NCBI GenBank assembly: GCA_002439285.1
Contig: DJTQ01000081.1
Span: 1-5,141 of the forward strand
Length of the DNA stretch: 5,141 bases
Reading direction: 5' to 3'
From: Paenibacillaceae bacterium UBA6304
GTDB lineage: Bacteria > Bacillota > Bacilli > Paenibacillales > Paenibacillaceae
Shown here in pieces: positions 1 through 5,141 of the stretch. Position numbers and translations under genes: made by a program. Below the pieces are notes generated by a model. The model was not told where the DNA came from. It ran no database searches and saw nothing but the letters and a program-made list of their open reading frames with translations. Position 1 is the stretch's first letter, and every line of letters begins with the position of its first letter.

Positions 1-866
1 ATGAGTCCATGGCAGAAAGCCTTCGCGGCGGCCTGTCGCTCGGTTTGTCCGGCTTCGGCTTCTGGAGCCATGACATCGGCGGCTTCGAGAATACCGCTCC
101 GGTTCATGTGTTCAAGCGTTGGCTCGCCTTCGGTTTGATGTCCAGCCATAGCCGTCTGCACGGAAGCAGCTCGTACCGGGTACCTTGGGCTTACGATGAT
201 GAAGCGGTTGACGTAACCCGGTTCTTCACCAAGCTCAAATGCAGCCTGATGCCTTACCTGTTCGATACAGCTGTTTATGCAACGGAAAAAGGGGTTCCGA
301 CCATGCGCGCCATGTTCCTGGAATTCCCAAACGACCCTGCTACAGAAACGCTGGATCGTCAATATATGCTGGGCGATTCCTTACTGGTTGCTCCGGTATT
401 CAGCGAAACCGGCGAAGTTACTTACTTCCTGCCGGAAGGCACATGGACTCACCTGCTCACAGGTAAAACGGTGGAAGGCGGCAAATGGCAAAAAGAAACT
501 TATGATTTCTTCGGCTTGCCACTGTTTGTCCGTCAGAACTCGATCCTGGCGAAAGGTGCCAACAACACACGTCCGGATTATGATTTTGCAGACGGCGTAG
601 AACTCGGATTGTACCAGTTGCAAGAAGGCGTTCAAGTGGCTCGTACCGTTCGCAATATGAAGGGCGAAACCGAACTTAGCGTAACCGCGGTTCGTGAAGG
701 CTCCAAAGTTACCCTCAGCGCAGAGGGCGCGGGCAAAGCGTTCAAAGTATCCCTGCATGGCATGGGCGAAGTGAATTCCGTTCAAGGTGGAGAGCTTACT
801 AATGAAGGAACGGTTTCCGTAGCTTCCTTCTCCGGTAAAGCGGAATTGCAAATTTCACTGAAATAA
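1..866 (+). CDS. yicI: Alpha-xylosidase, GH31 (YicI family), C-terminal part, 5' truncated
   Basis: This cytoplasmic enzyme hydrolyses non-reducing terminal alpha-linked xylose, for example from isoprimeverose or xyloglucan fragments. The gene runs in from before the window; the first whole codon is at 3 and the stop is TAA at 864-866. About 287 residues are visible, against roughly 770 in Escherichia coli YicI, so the missing part includes the N-terminal domain and both catalytic aspartates. By my recollection of YicI, the acid/base Asp482 falls only a few codons before position 1. Visible landmarks are ESMAESLRGGLS, GFGFWSHDIGGFENTAP, SSHSRLHG (its His, codon 159-161, matches active-site His540 of YicI) and DRQYMLGDSLLVAPVF, followed by the C-terminal beta-sandwich domains. 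Similarity to YicI is close and continuous to the end, so the family call is firm, while the exact substrate is inferred. The ATG at 9 is an internal methionine, not the start. Confidence 0.93.
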   Translation, partial: ESMAESLRGGLSLGLSGFGFWSHDIGGFENTAPVHVFKRWLAFGLMSSHSRLHGSSSYRVPWAYDDEAVDVTRFFTKLKCSLMPYLFDTAVYATEKGVPTMRAMFLEFPNDPATETLDRQYMLGDSLLVAPVFSETGEVTYFLPEGTWTHLLTGKTVEGGKWQKETYDFFGLPLFVRQNSILAKGANNTRPDYDFADGVELGLYQLQEGVQVARTVRNMKGETELSVTAVREGSKVTLSAEGAGKAFKVSLHGMGEVNSVQGGELTNEGTVSVASFSGKAELQISLK

Positions 867-932
867 CCTTGTTGCCCGGGGCCAAGTTATAAATTAATAT
901 TAGTCTAGCGTACCGTACTTCCGGCTACGCCT

Positions 933-978
933 GAATATCCCCTCTTTGTTTAACAAGGCAGGGGATATTCGGTTTTTT
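933..978 (+). terminator. Rho-independent terminator after the alpha-xylosidase gene
   Basis: Perfect 11-bp arms (933-943 and 960-970) can be extended inward by a further five pairs, one of them a G-U wobble, across one bulged C. This leaves a loop of about five bases. The stem is followed by GG and six Ts (973-978). It lies 66 bases after the alpha-xylosidase stop and only 44 bases before the kinase start, so it should separate the two genes. If the kinase promoter lies upstream of it, it would instead act as a leader attenuator. Confidence 0.88.
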
Positions 979-987
979 GCGGAGAGA

Positions 988-1004
988 TCGGTTATTGTAA
1001 CCGA
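988..1004. promoter_or_regulatory. Short perfect palindrome before the kinase gene (possible operator)
   Basis: TCGGTTA and TAACCGA form perfect 7-base arms around a TTG centre. The element lies between the terminator and the kinase ribosome binding site (AGGGAGGGG, 1009-1017). It could be an operator for a dimeric regulator or a small RNA hairpin at the 5' end of the kinase message. No known regulator is recognised from the sequence. Confidence 0.35.
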
Positions 1005-1022
1005 GTCCAGGGAGGGGCAGTC

Positions 1023-2801
1023 ATGTTTAGGAAGGTCGTACAAATCACGAACAATTTCAAACTCAAGCATAAGCTCATTATTTCTTACATTCTCGTAGTC
1101 ATGATCCCCGTTATGATTGTGGGAGGAGGGGTAGTCGGTTATTTTCGCTCTCAGGCGATGGACCGGGCGATTGACCAAGCTACCAATAATGTGGAGAAGA
1201 CCAAATCCCAGCTTGGCAACATGCTGCGGATTCCGATGGATGTGTCGAATACATTGATGCTTGATGAGGATCTGGAGGACGTTGTCACCACCCGTTATGA
1301 AAGCGTGCTGGAATTAACCAAAGCTTATTTGGATTACGACGATTTTTTGCGGTTCAGATTTACCTACCGGGAGATCGGCGACGTACGTTTCTATTATGAC
1401 AATCCGACTCTGATTAATAATCTGGAGTTAATCCCGATCGATGAAAATATAAGTACTGCTAAATGGTATCAGCAAGCGTTGCACACAAAAAGTGTGATCT
1501 GGGCTTATATTGATGATAAGGAGCCGATTCCCGTACAGAAGCTGAGTCTCATCAGACAACTGCCTTTTCCGGATCACCGGACAAGCGGGGTGTTAATGGT
1601 GTCCCTTGATCAGAACGAGTTGAACCGCATGTTGCTCCAGGAACCGTTTGAAACGGTAATTGCGGATGAAGCAGGAAACGTAGTAGCCGCAAAAAACCCT
1701 GGTTTCGTTGGTAAGACGCTTGAAAGTCTTGATTATGGTGTCGATCTGGGCCAATTGGAAAAAGGGTCGCATAAGCTCGATATTAATGACGAGCCTTCCT
1801 ATATGATTGTGGATGAACTAATTCCGGAAAATAGCATGAACGGTTTGAGGATTGTATCTGTCTTCAGTACAGAATCGATTGTTAAGGATGCGAACAGAGT
1901 TAGTGTGGTCGGTTTGATTATCATTCTGCTTGTTTTGCTGATCGCCCTTGCGTTTGTTTATATCGTTTCATTTCTTACCTCTAATCGTTTGCTGCGGCTC
2001 AGCCGGCACTTGAACCGTCTGGCCCTTGGCGATTTAAATGTAGTCTCCCGGATCGACGGAAATGACGAGATTGGCCAGTTATCGCGGCAGTTTAACTACA
2101 TGGTCGAAAGTATCCGCACTTTAATGGCTCAGATCGTGGAGAAAACGGAGCAGAATACTGCGCTGGAGATTGCACAACGCGAGATTAAACTGAAAATGAT
2201 GGCAAGCCAAATCAACCCGCACTTTCTTTTTAACGCCCTGGAGTCGATTCGGATGAATGCACATATGAAGGGTGAGAAGGAAATCGCAAATGTCGTTCGC
2301 CTGTTGGGGCGGTTAATGCGCAAAAATTTGGAAGTCGGCAGGGAAAGAACGCCGCTTAGGGAAGAGATCGAGATGGTGCGTTCCTATTTGGAAATTCAGA
2401 AATTCCGTTACGAGGAACGATTGAAATATGAGTTGGATGTGGATTCGCTGGCGAATGAGATCCGGATTCCTCCTTTGATCATCCAGCCGCTTGTTGAAAA
2501 TGCAGTGGTTCATGGAGTGGAGGATAAAGAAGACGGTGTAATGGTAAATATAGATATTCAATTTAAAGGGGAGATTTTAGTAATCAGAGTTCGGGATAAT
2601 GGCCTGGGAATGACCCCGGAGCGGCTGGAAGAGGTCAAAAGTTGGATCTCCAGCCCGGATGAGCCTGAGAAAAACCGGATCGGATTGCGTAATGTCCACC
2701 AACGGCTTATCTTGTCCTATGGGGAAGAGCATGGTTTGAAAATCTCCAGTGAATATGGTACCGGGACGGAGTTTACATTTACGATTCCTGTTAATGTCTA
2801 A
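1023..2801 (+). CDS. Membrane sensor histidine kinase, YesM/LytS-type (HAMP, His_kinase, HATPase)
   Basis: This 592-residue protein should sense an extracellular signal, probably the sugar or its bound form, and phosphorylate a partner response regulator. Order of parts: short cytoplasmic N-terminus; membrane segment about 17-40; extracellular sensor region about 41-300, of the size of a double-Cache domain; membrane segment about 302-327; HAMP linker about 328-376; His_kinase domain with SQINPHFLFN, where His400 is the phospho-acceptor; then an ATPase domain with N box PLVENAVVHG (489-498, Asn493), DNGLGM (525-530), GLRN (554-557) and a final YGTGTEFTFTIP. Every expected catalytic motif is present. 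The start is set by AGGGAGGGG ending five bases before the ATG. Kinases of this family usually sit next to an AraC-type YesN regulator, but here the next gene is a permease. Family is certain, ligand unknown. Confidence 0.95.
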   Translation: MFRKVVQITNNFKLKHKLIISYILVVMIPVMIVGGGVVGYFRSQAMDRAIDQATNNVEKTKSQLGNMLRIPMDVSNTLMLDEDLEDVVTTRYESVLELTKAYLDYDDFLRFRFTYREIGDVRFYYDNPTLINNLELIPIDENISTAKWYQQALHTKSVIWAYIDDKEPIPVQKLSLIRQLPFPDHRTSGVLMVSLDQNELNRMLLQEPFETVIADEAGNVVAAKNPGFVGKTLESLDYGVDLGQLEKGSHKLDINDEPSYMIVDELIPENSMNGLRIVSVFSTESIVKDANRVSVVGLIIILLVLLIALAFVYIVSFLTSNRLLRLSRHLNRLALGDLNVVSRIDGNDEIGQLSRQFNYMVESIRTLMAQIVEKTEQNTALEIAQREIKLKMMASQINPHFLFNALESIRMNAHMKGEKEIANVVRLLGRLMRKNLEVGRERTPLREEIEMVRSYLEIQKFRYEERLKYELDVDSLANEIRIPPLIIQPLVENAVVHGVEDKEDGVMVNIDIQFKGEILVIRVRDNGLGMTPERLEEVKSWISSPDEPEKNRIGLRNVHQRLILSYGEEHGLKISSEYGTGTEFTFTIPVNV

Positions 2802-2832
2802 TTTTTATATGGTTTTCTCTCGAATCTATCGG

Positions 2833-2862
2833 GTATTTCCGATCCCCCCCTTCCTTTATCAT
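2833..2862 (+). promoter_or_regulatory. Candidate promoter before the first permease
   Basis: The -10-like hexamer TATCAT (2857-2862, five of six consensus bases) lies 18 bases after GTATTT (2833-2838). GTATTT is a poor -35 but recurs at a similar place before the lipoprotein gene (4961-4966). A poor -35 would fit activator-dependent expression, as expected for a two-component-controlled transporter. Inferred initiation would be near 2869, inside the loop of the overlapping hairpin. Based on pattern and context only. Confidence 0.3.
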
Positions 2863-2891
2863 AGAGGTATAGCAGAGAAGGGGGGATTGGA
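2838..2891 (+). promoter_or_regulatory. Long hairpin that pairs with the permease ribosome binding site
   Basis: The left arm 2838-2853 (with CCCCCCC at 2844-2850) pairs with the right arm 2877-2891 (GAAGGGGGG then ATTGGA). This gives 15 base pairs, including one G-U, with one bulged C and a 23-base loop. The right arm contains the whole Shine-Dalgarno sequence and ends three bases before the ATG at 2895. No T-run follows, so it is not an intrinsic terminator. The structure is read directly; a role in blocking translation or stabilising RNA is inference. Confidence 0.65.
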
Positions 2892-2894
2892 CAG

Positions 2895-3875
2895 ATGGAA
2901 ACGCTCTCAGCAGAAAACGGGACTAGAAATGTAAGCGTAACCCCTGAACCGCCGAAAAAGCGGAAGAAAGGAATTTGGCAGAGTATAGTTCAACAAAAAT
3001 ATTTATACCTGATGTCCTTGCCATTCGTAATTTGGTTGTTTGTGTTTAACTATTTACCTATCTGGGGTTGGACGATGGCATTCCAGAACTATAAGCCGTC
3101 CAAATCTTTTTCAGAACAAAAATGGGTAGGGTTCAAGAATTTTGTGGATTTGTTCCAAGATGAAAGATTTTATCTGGTATTAAGAAACACATTGGCAATG
3201 AGCGCCTTAGGACTGATATTCGGCTTTATCGTACCGCTCTTTTTCGCGGTATTCCTTAATGAGCTCAGAGGAAATATTTTTAAACGTACAGTTCAAACGG
3301 TGTCTTATCTGCCGCACTTTGTATCCTGGGTCGTTGTCGGAGGTATTATTACCAAAATGCTCTCGATTGACGGCGGGATCGTCAACGAGCTTCTACTGTC
3401 AATGCATATTATTAACGAGCCGATACAATTTATGGCTCAGGGGAAATGGTTTTGGGGTATTGTAACCGCTTCCGATATATGGAAAGAGACCGGATGGAAC
3501 GCCATTATCTACTTGGCTGCAATCACCGGGATTGACAAAGAACTTTACGAGGCTTCCCGCGTGGATGGAGCGGGGCGTTTCAGACAAATATGGAATATTA
3601 CGCTTCCGGGCATTCGTTCTACGATATCCGTGTTGCTGATCATGAATATCGGACACTTGATCGGTATCGGCTTCGAGAAACAGTTCCAGTTGCAGAATTC
3701 ACTGGTGAGAGACTTCTCCGAAGTATTGGATTTGTATGCCTTGAACTATGGTATAAACATCGGACGCTTCTCCTACGGGACAGCAATCAGTATGTTCACC
3801 TCCGTCGTAAGCATTATTCTTTTGTTCACGGCGAACGGCATCATGAAGAAAACAACGAAAGAAAGCATCATGTAA
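2895..3875 (+). CDS. ABC sugar transporter permease, LplB-type (MalF-like)
   Basis: This 326-residue inner-membrane subunit forms half of the channel of a CUT1-type oligosaccharide importer. The N-terminus is cytoplasmic and basic (KKRKKG at 21-26). Hydrophobic segments lie near residues 37-60, 97-122, 137-155, 186-210, 241-258 and 293-313, the six expected for the family. The EAA loop that docks on the ATPase is present at 219-240 (EASRVDGAG, then LPGI), and the opening YLYLMSLPFVIWLFVFNYLP is typical of LplB-like proteins. The ATG at 2895 is chosen because GAAGGGGGG ends nine bases upstream; no other start has a comparable site. The second permease follows after 16 bases, so the pair should be co-transcribed and form a heterodimer. 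No ATPase gene is visible; such transporters commonly share an MsmX-type ATPase encoded elsewhere. Substrate not determined by sequence. Confidence 0.94.
   Translation: METLSAENGTRNVSVTPEPPKKRKKGIWQSIVQQKYLYLMSLPFVIWLFVFNYLPIWGWTMAFQNYKPSKSFSEQKWVGFKNFVDLFQDERFYLVLRNTLAMSALGLIFGFIVPLFFAVFLNELRGNIFKRTVQTVSYLPHFVSWVVVGGIITKMLSIDGGIVNELLLSMHIINEPIQFMAQGKWFWGIVTASDIWKETGWNAIIYLAAITGIDKELYEASRVDGAGRFRQIWNITLPGIRSTISVLLIMNIGHLIGIGFEKQFQLQNSLVRDFSEVLDLYALNYGINIGRFSYGTAISMFTSVVSIILLFTANGIMKKTTKESIM
2896..2909. promoter_or_regulatory. cre-like site (CcpA operator) over the permease start codon
   Basis: TGGAAACGCTCTCA matches the Bacillus cre consensus TGWNANCGNTNWCA at every defined position except the third (G instead of A or T). 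It begins on the second base of the start codon. CcpA bound here would lie just downstream of the candidate promoter and could block RNA polymerase, a known mode of carbon catabolite repression. Match seen in sequence; function inferred. A chance match inside coding sequence cannot be excluded. Confidence 0.5.
2930..2943. promoter_or_regulatory. Weaker second cre-like sequence in the permease N-terminal codons
   Basis: TGTAAGCGTAACCC keeps the core TGTAAGCG half of a cre site but departs from TGWNANCGNTNWCA at three positions in the other half. It lies 34 bases downstream of the better site, about three helical turns. It could be an auxiliary CcpA contact or simple coincidence. Confidence 0.22.
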
Positions 3876-3891
3876 AGGGGGAGGGGACAAG

Positions 3892-4797
3892 ATGGCGACA
3901 AACTCAAAAGCTTTCAATGCGACAAGATCCGAAAAAGTATTCGACGTTGTTAATGCAATCATCATGGGCGTTATTTTGATCATTACCTTATATCCTTTCC
4001 TGAACGTGCTTGCCATTTCGTTGAACGATTCGACAGACACGGTTCGTGGCGGCATCTATCTTTGGCCGCGGGAATTCACTTGGGAAAACTATAAAACGAT
4101 CTTTGGATACAGTGGTCTGATTCAGGGTCTTAAAATTACAGTTCTACGTACACTTTCCGGTACACTGCTCGGCTTGATTAGTGCTTCGATGTTGGCCTAT
4201 ACATTAAGCCGCCCGGACTTTAAATCCCGGAAATTCGTTTCCACATTTCTTGCAATGACCATGTATTTCTCCGGAGGCCTCGTACCAACTTATATGTTGA
4301 TGCGGCATTTGGAACTGATCGGAACGTTCTGGATTTACATTTTGCCTGGTATCGTTAGCGCATTTAATGTATTCATCATCCGGTCATTCATTGATGGCCT
4401 GCCATATGCTCTGCAAGAGTCTGCCAAATTGGATGGCGCAAACGACTTCACAATTTATTACAAAGTTATTCTTCCGCTTTGTAAGCCGGTATTGGCAACC
4501 ATCGCTTTGTTCCTTGCAGTAGGACAGTGGAATTCCTGGTTTGATACTTATTTGTACAACGGAAATAAACCGAGCTTGACAACCCTGCAATACGAATTGA
4601 TGAAGGTACTAGCTAGTACCAACCAAGGTTCGGCGATGACAAATGCGAATGACTTGGCCAATCAGATGGCGCAGATTTCACCAGAATCGATCAAGATGGC
4701 GATTACCATTGTTGTAACACTTCCGATTCTGATCGTTTATCCATTCTTACAACGTTATTTTGTATCCGGTATGACATTGGGTGCGGTTAAAGCTTAA
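3892..4797 (+). CDS. ABC sugar transporter permease, LplC-type (MalG-like)
   Basis: This 301-residue membrane subunit is the second half of the importer channel. Hydrophobic segments lie near residues 19-43, 83-105, 117-138, 144-164, 195-212 and 268-287. The EAA loop is at 176-195 (ESAKLDGAN, then KVILP), preceded by the usual RSFIDGLPYALQ. The protein ends in FVSGMTLGAVKA, the characteristic tail of this family (commonly GM-x-GAVK). The start is supported by AAGGGGG (3875-3881), which overlaps the stop codon of the first permease, with a second purine run GAGGGG (3881-3886) closer to the ATG. The 16-base gap implies one transcript and probably coordinated translation with the first permease. 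Length and motifs are normal, with no sign of damage. The family is clear; the transported sugar is inferred only from the neighbouring alpha-xylosidase. Confidence 0.95.
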   Translation: MATNSKAFNATRSEKVFDVVNAIIMGVILIITLYPFLNVLAISLNDSTDTVRGGIYLWPREFTWENYKTIFGYSGLIQGLKITVLRTLSGTLLGLISASMLAYTLSRPDFKSRKFVSTFLAMTMYFSGGLVPTYMLMRHLELIGTFWIYILPGIVSAFNVFIIRSFIDGLPYALQESAKLDGANDFTIYYKVILPLCKPVLATIALFLAVGQWNSWFDTYLYNGNKPSLTTLQYELMKVLASTNQGSAMTNANDLANQMAQISPESIKMAITIVVTLPILIVYPFLQRYFVSGMTLGAVKA

Positions 4798-4830
4798 TTA
4801 GGATATTGAAGCAACGTCAGTAAGAATGAA

Positions 4831-4869
4831 CAGTTTCACCGTGCCGATAGCTTCCGGCACGGTGGACTG
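4831..4869 (+). terminator. GC-rich hairpin after the permeases, terminator-like but without a U tract
   Basis: Perfect 10-bp arms CACCGTGCCG (4837-4846) and CGGCACGGTG (4855-4864) enclose an eight-base loop. A further CAGT/ACTG pairing (4831-4834 with 4866-4869) follows outside a small internal loop. The sequence after it is mixed; the nearest T-run, only four bases, begins at 4883. It could be a weak terminator, or an RNA-stabilising or processing structure that sets different levels for the permeases and the binding protein. The stem is certain; its role is not. Confidence 0.5.
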
Positions 4870-4960
4870 AATTAGCAAGACCCTTTTAAAAGCGGCCGAT
4901 TGTAAGCCCTTACTTTAGGTGGGCATGTCGGAAGAAGCTACACTTCGTTGTTTTGGTTCG

Positions 4961-4989
4961 GTATTTACAGGTTTTACCTGTTATACAAT
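4961..4989 (+). promoter_or_regulatory. Candidate promoter for the lipoprotein gene
   Basis: TACAAT (4984-4989, five of six -10 consensus bases, within TATACAAT) lies 17 bases after GTATTT (4961-4966), the same non-consensus hexamer found before the first permease. An alternative -35, TTTACA (4964-4969), is closer to consensus but leaves only 14 bases of spacing. Either reading gives a short AT-rich leader and an independent promoter for the binding-protein gene. Confidence 0.38.
4967..4981. promoter_or_regulatory. Perfect inverted repeat inside the lipoprotein promoter (candidate operator)
   Basis: ACAGGT and ACCTGT form perfect 6-base arms around TTT. The element lies between the proposed -35 and -10 boxes, a classic position for a repressor operator. 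No specific regulator is recognised, and the hairpin is too small to suggest a terminator. Confidence 0.4.
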
Positions 4990-5025
4990 ATAGCTTTAAC
5001 TATTTATTTCAAGGGGGAACTAGAA

Positions 5026-5141
5026 ATGAGTTGGAAAAGTCCTAAGACCTTTGCTGCGCTCTTGTTGGCAAGCACACTGCTCGTTGGCGGTTGCGGAAAT
5101 AACGACAAGAACAACGCATCCGGCAACACTGGTAACACGGG
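5026..5141 (+). CDS. Sugar ABC transporter solute-binding lipoprotein, N-terminus only
   Basis: Only the first 38 codons lie in the window. They encode a lipoprotein signal peptide: the short basic start MSWKSPK, a hydrophobic core of about residues 8-20 (FAALLLASTLLV), and a lipobox VGGC with the lipidated cysteine at residue 23 (codon 5092-5094). A flexible Asn/Gly/Ser/Thr-rich linker (GNNDKNNASGNTGNT) follows, typical of Gram-positive substrate-binding proteins tethered outside the membrane. The start is supported by AAGGGGG (5011-5017) eight bases upstream. Its position directly after two LplB/LplC-type permeases makes it very probably the extracellular binding protein of that transporter. 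No part of the ligand-binding domain is visible, so the substrate-binding role rests on context, whereas the lipoprotein nature is read directly. Confidence 0.87.
   Translation, partial: MSWKSPKTFAALLLASTLLVGGCGNNDKNNASGNTGNT

Noticed and set aside
9..11. ATG as the start of a short complete gene
   Set aside because: The codons before it (Glu-Ser) and the partial base pair at 1-2 continue the YicI sequence, so this is an internal methionine of a truncated gene.
381..851. Minus-strand open frame of 156 codons opposite the alpha-xylosidase gene
   Set aside because: It lies wholly antisense to a clear GH31 coding region, has no recognisable domain or ribosome binding site, and is explained by codon bias of the sense gene.
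900..1178. Minus-strand open frame of 92 codons over the intergenic region and kinase start
   Set aside because: It reads through the palindromic terminator and the antisense of the kinase N-terminus, and its translation resembles no protein family.
2844..2885. C7 and G6 homopolymer runs as a phase-variation switch
   Set aside because: The runs lie outside coding sequence and are short. The G-run is already explained as the Shine-Dalgarno site and the C-run as its pairing partner.
3590..3979. Plus-strand frame of 129 codons bridging the two permeases
   Set aside because: It is out of frame with two well-supported permease genes that have their own ribosome binding sites, and its translation has no recognisable motifs.
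4896..4931. Second stem in the spacer (CCGAT/GTCGG with GCCC/GGGC)
   Set aside because: It has only five and four pairs separated by an asymmetric internal loop and no U tract, so it is too weak to list as a feature.
4798..5025. Possible riboswitch or small RNA in the 228-base spacer
   Set aside because: I could not match any known riboswitch core. The region is adequately described by one hairpin, a promoter candidate and an inverted repeat.
1..5141. Mobile element, CRISPR, toxin-antitoxin, defence or other unusual system
   Set aside because: All coding space belongs to familiar carbohydrate-uptake and sensing families on one strand. No transposase, direct-repeat array or unexplained coding region was found.

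Overview
The window looks like a chromosomal carbohydrate-utilisation locus from a low-to-mid GC Firmicute, most probably Paenibacillus or a close relative. The basis is the run of strong purine-rich ribosome binding sites (AAGGGGG or AGGGAGGGG before every complete gene), a YesM-type sensor kinase beside LplB/LplC-type sugar permeases (an arrangement very common in Paenibacillaceae), and CcpA-type operator-like sequences. The genus is inferred from style and gene order, not from a database match.

Layout, all genes on the + strand: (1) positions 1-866, the C-terminal part of a GH31 alpha-xylosidase of the YicI family, cut by the window start; (2) 867-1022, an intergenic region with a strong intrinsic terminator (933-978) and a short palindrome (988-1004); (3) 1023-2801, a complete membrane sensor histidine kinase; (4) 2802-2894, a short spacer with a long hairpin that buries the next gene's ribosome binding site, plus a candidate promoter; (5) 2895-3875 and 3892-4797, two ABC sugar permeases 16 bases apart; (6) 4798-5025, a 228-base spacer with a GC-rich hairpin, a candidate promoter and a perfect inverted repeat between its boxes; (7) 5026-5141, the start of a lipoprotein gene, almost certainly the solute-binding protein of the transporter, cut by the window end.

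Working model: the lipoprotein captures an oligosaccharide at the cell surface, the two permeases import it using an ATPase encoded elsewhere, and the intracellular alpha-xylosidase removes non-reducing-end xylose. A xyloglucan-derived or other alpha-xylosylated oligosaccharide is therefore the likely substrate (inference from the neighbouring enzyme). The kinase probably senses the sugar outside the cell, but no response regulator lies next to it in the window.

I do not see a new class of biological system. The genes belong to well-known families. The parts worth a second look are regulatory: the ribosome-site-sequestering hairpin at 2838-2891, a near-perfect cre-like site on the first permease's start codon, a matched pair of unusual promoter-like elements before the permeases and the binding protein, and the kinase without an adjacent regulator.
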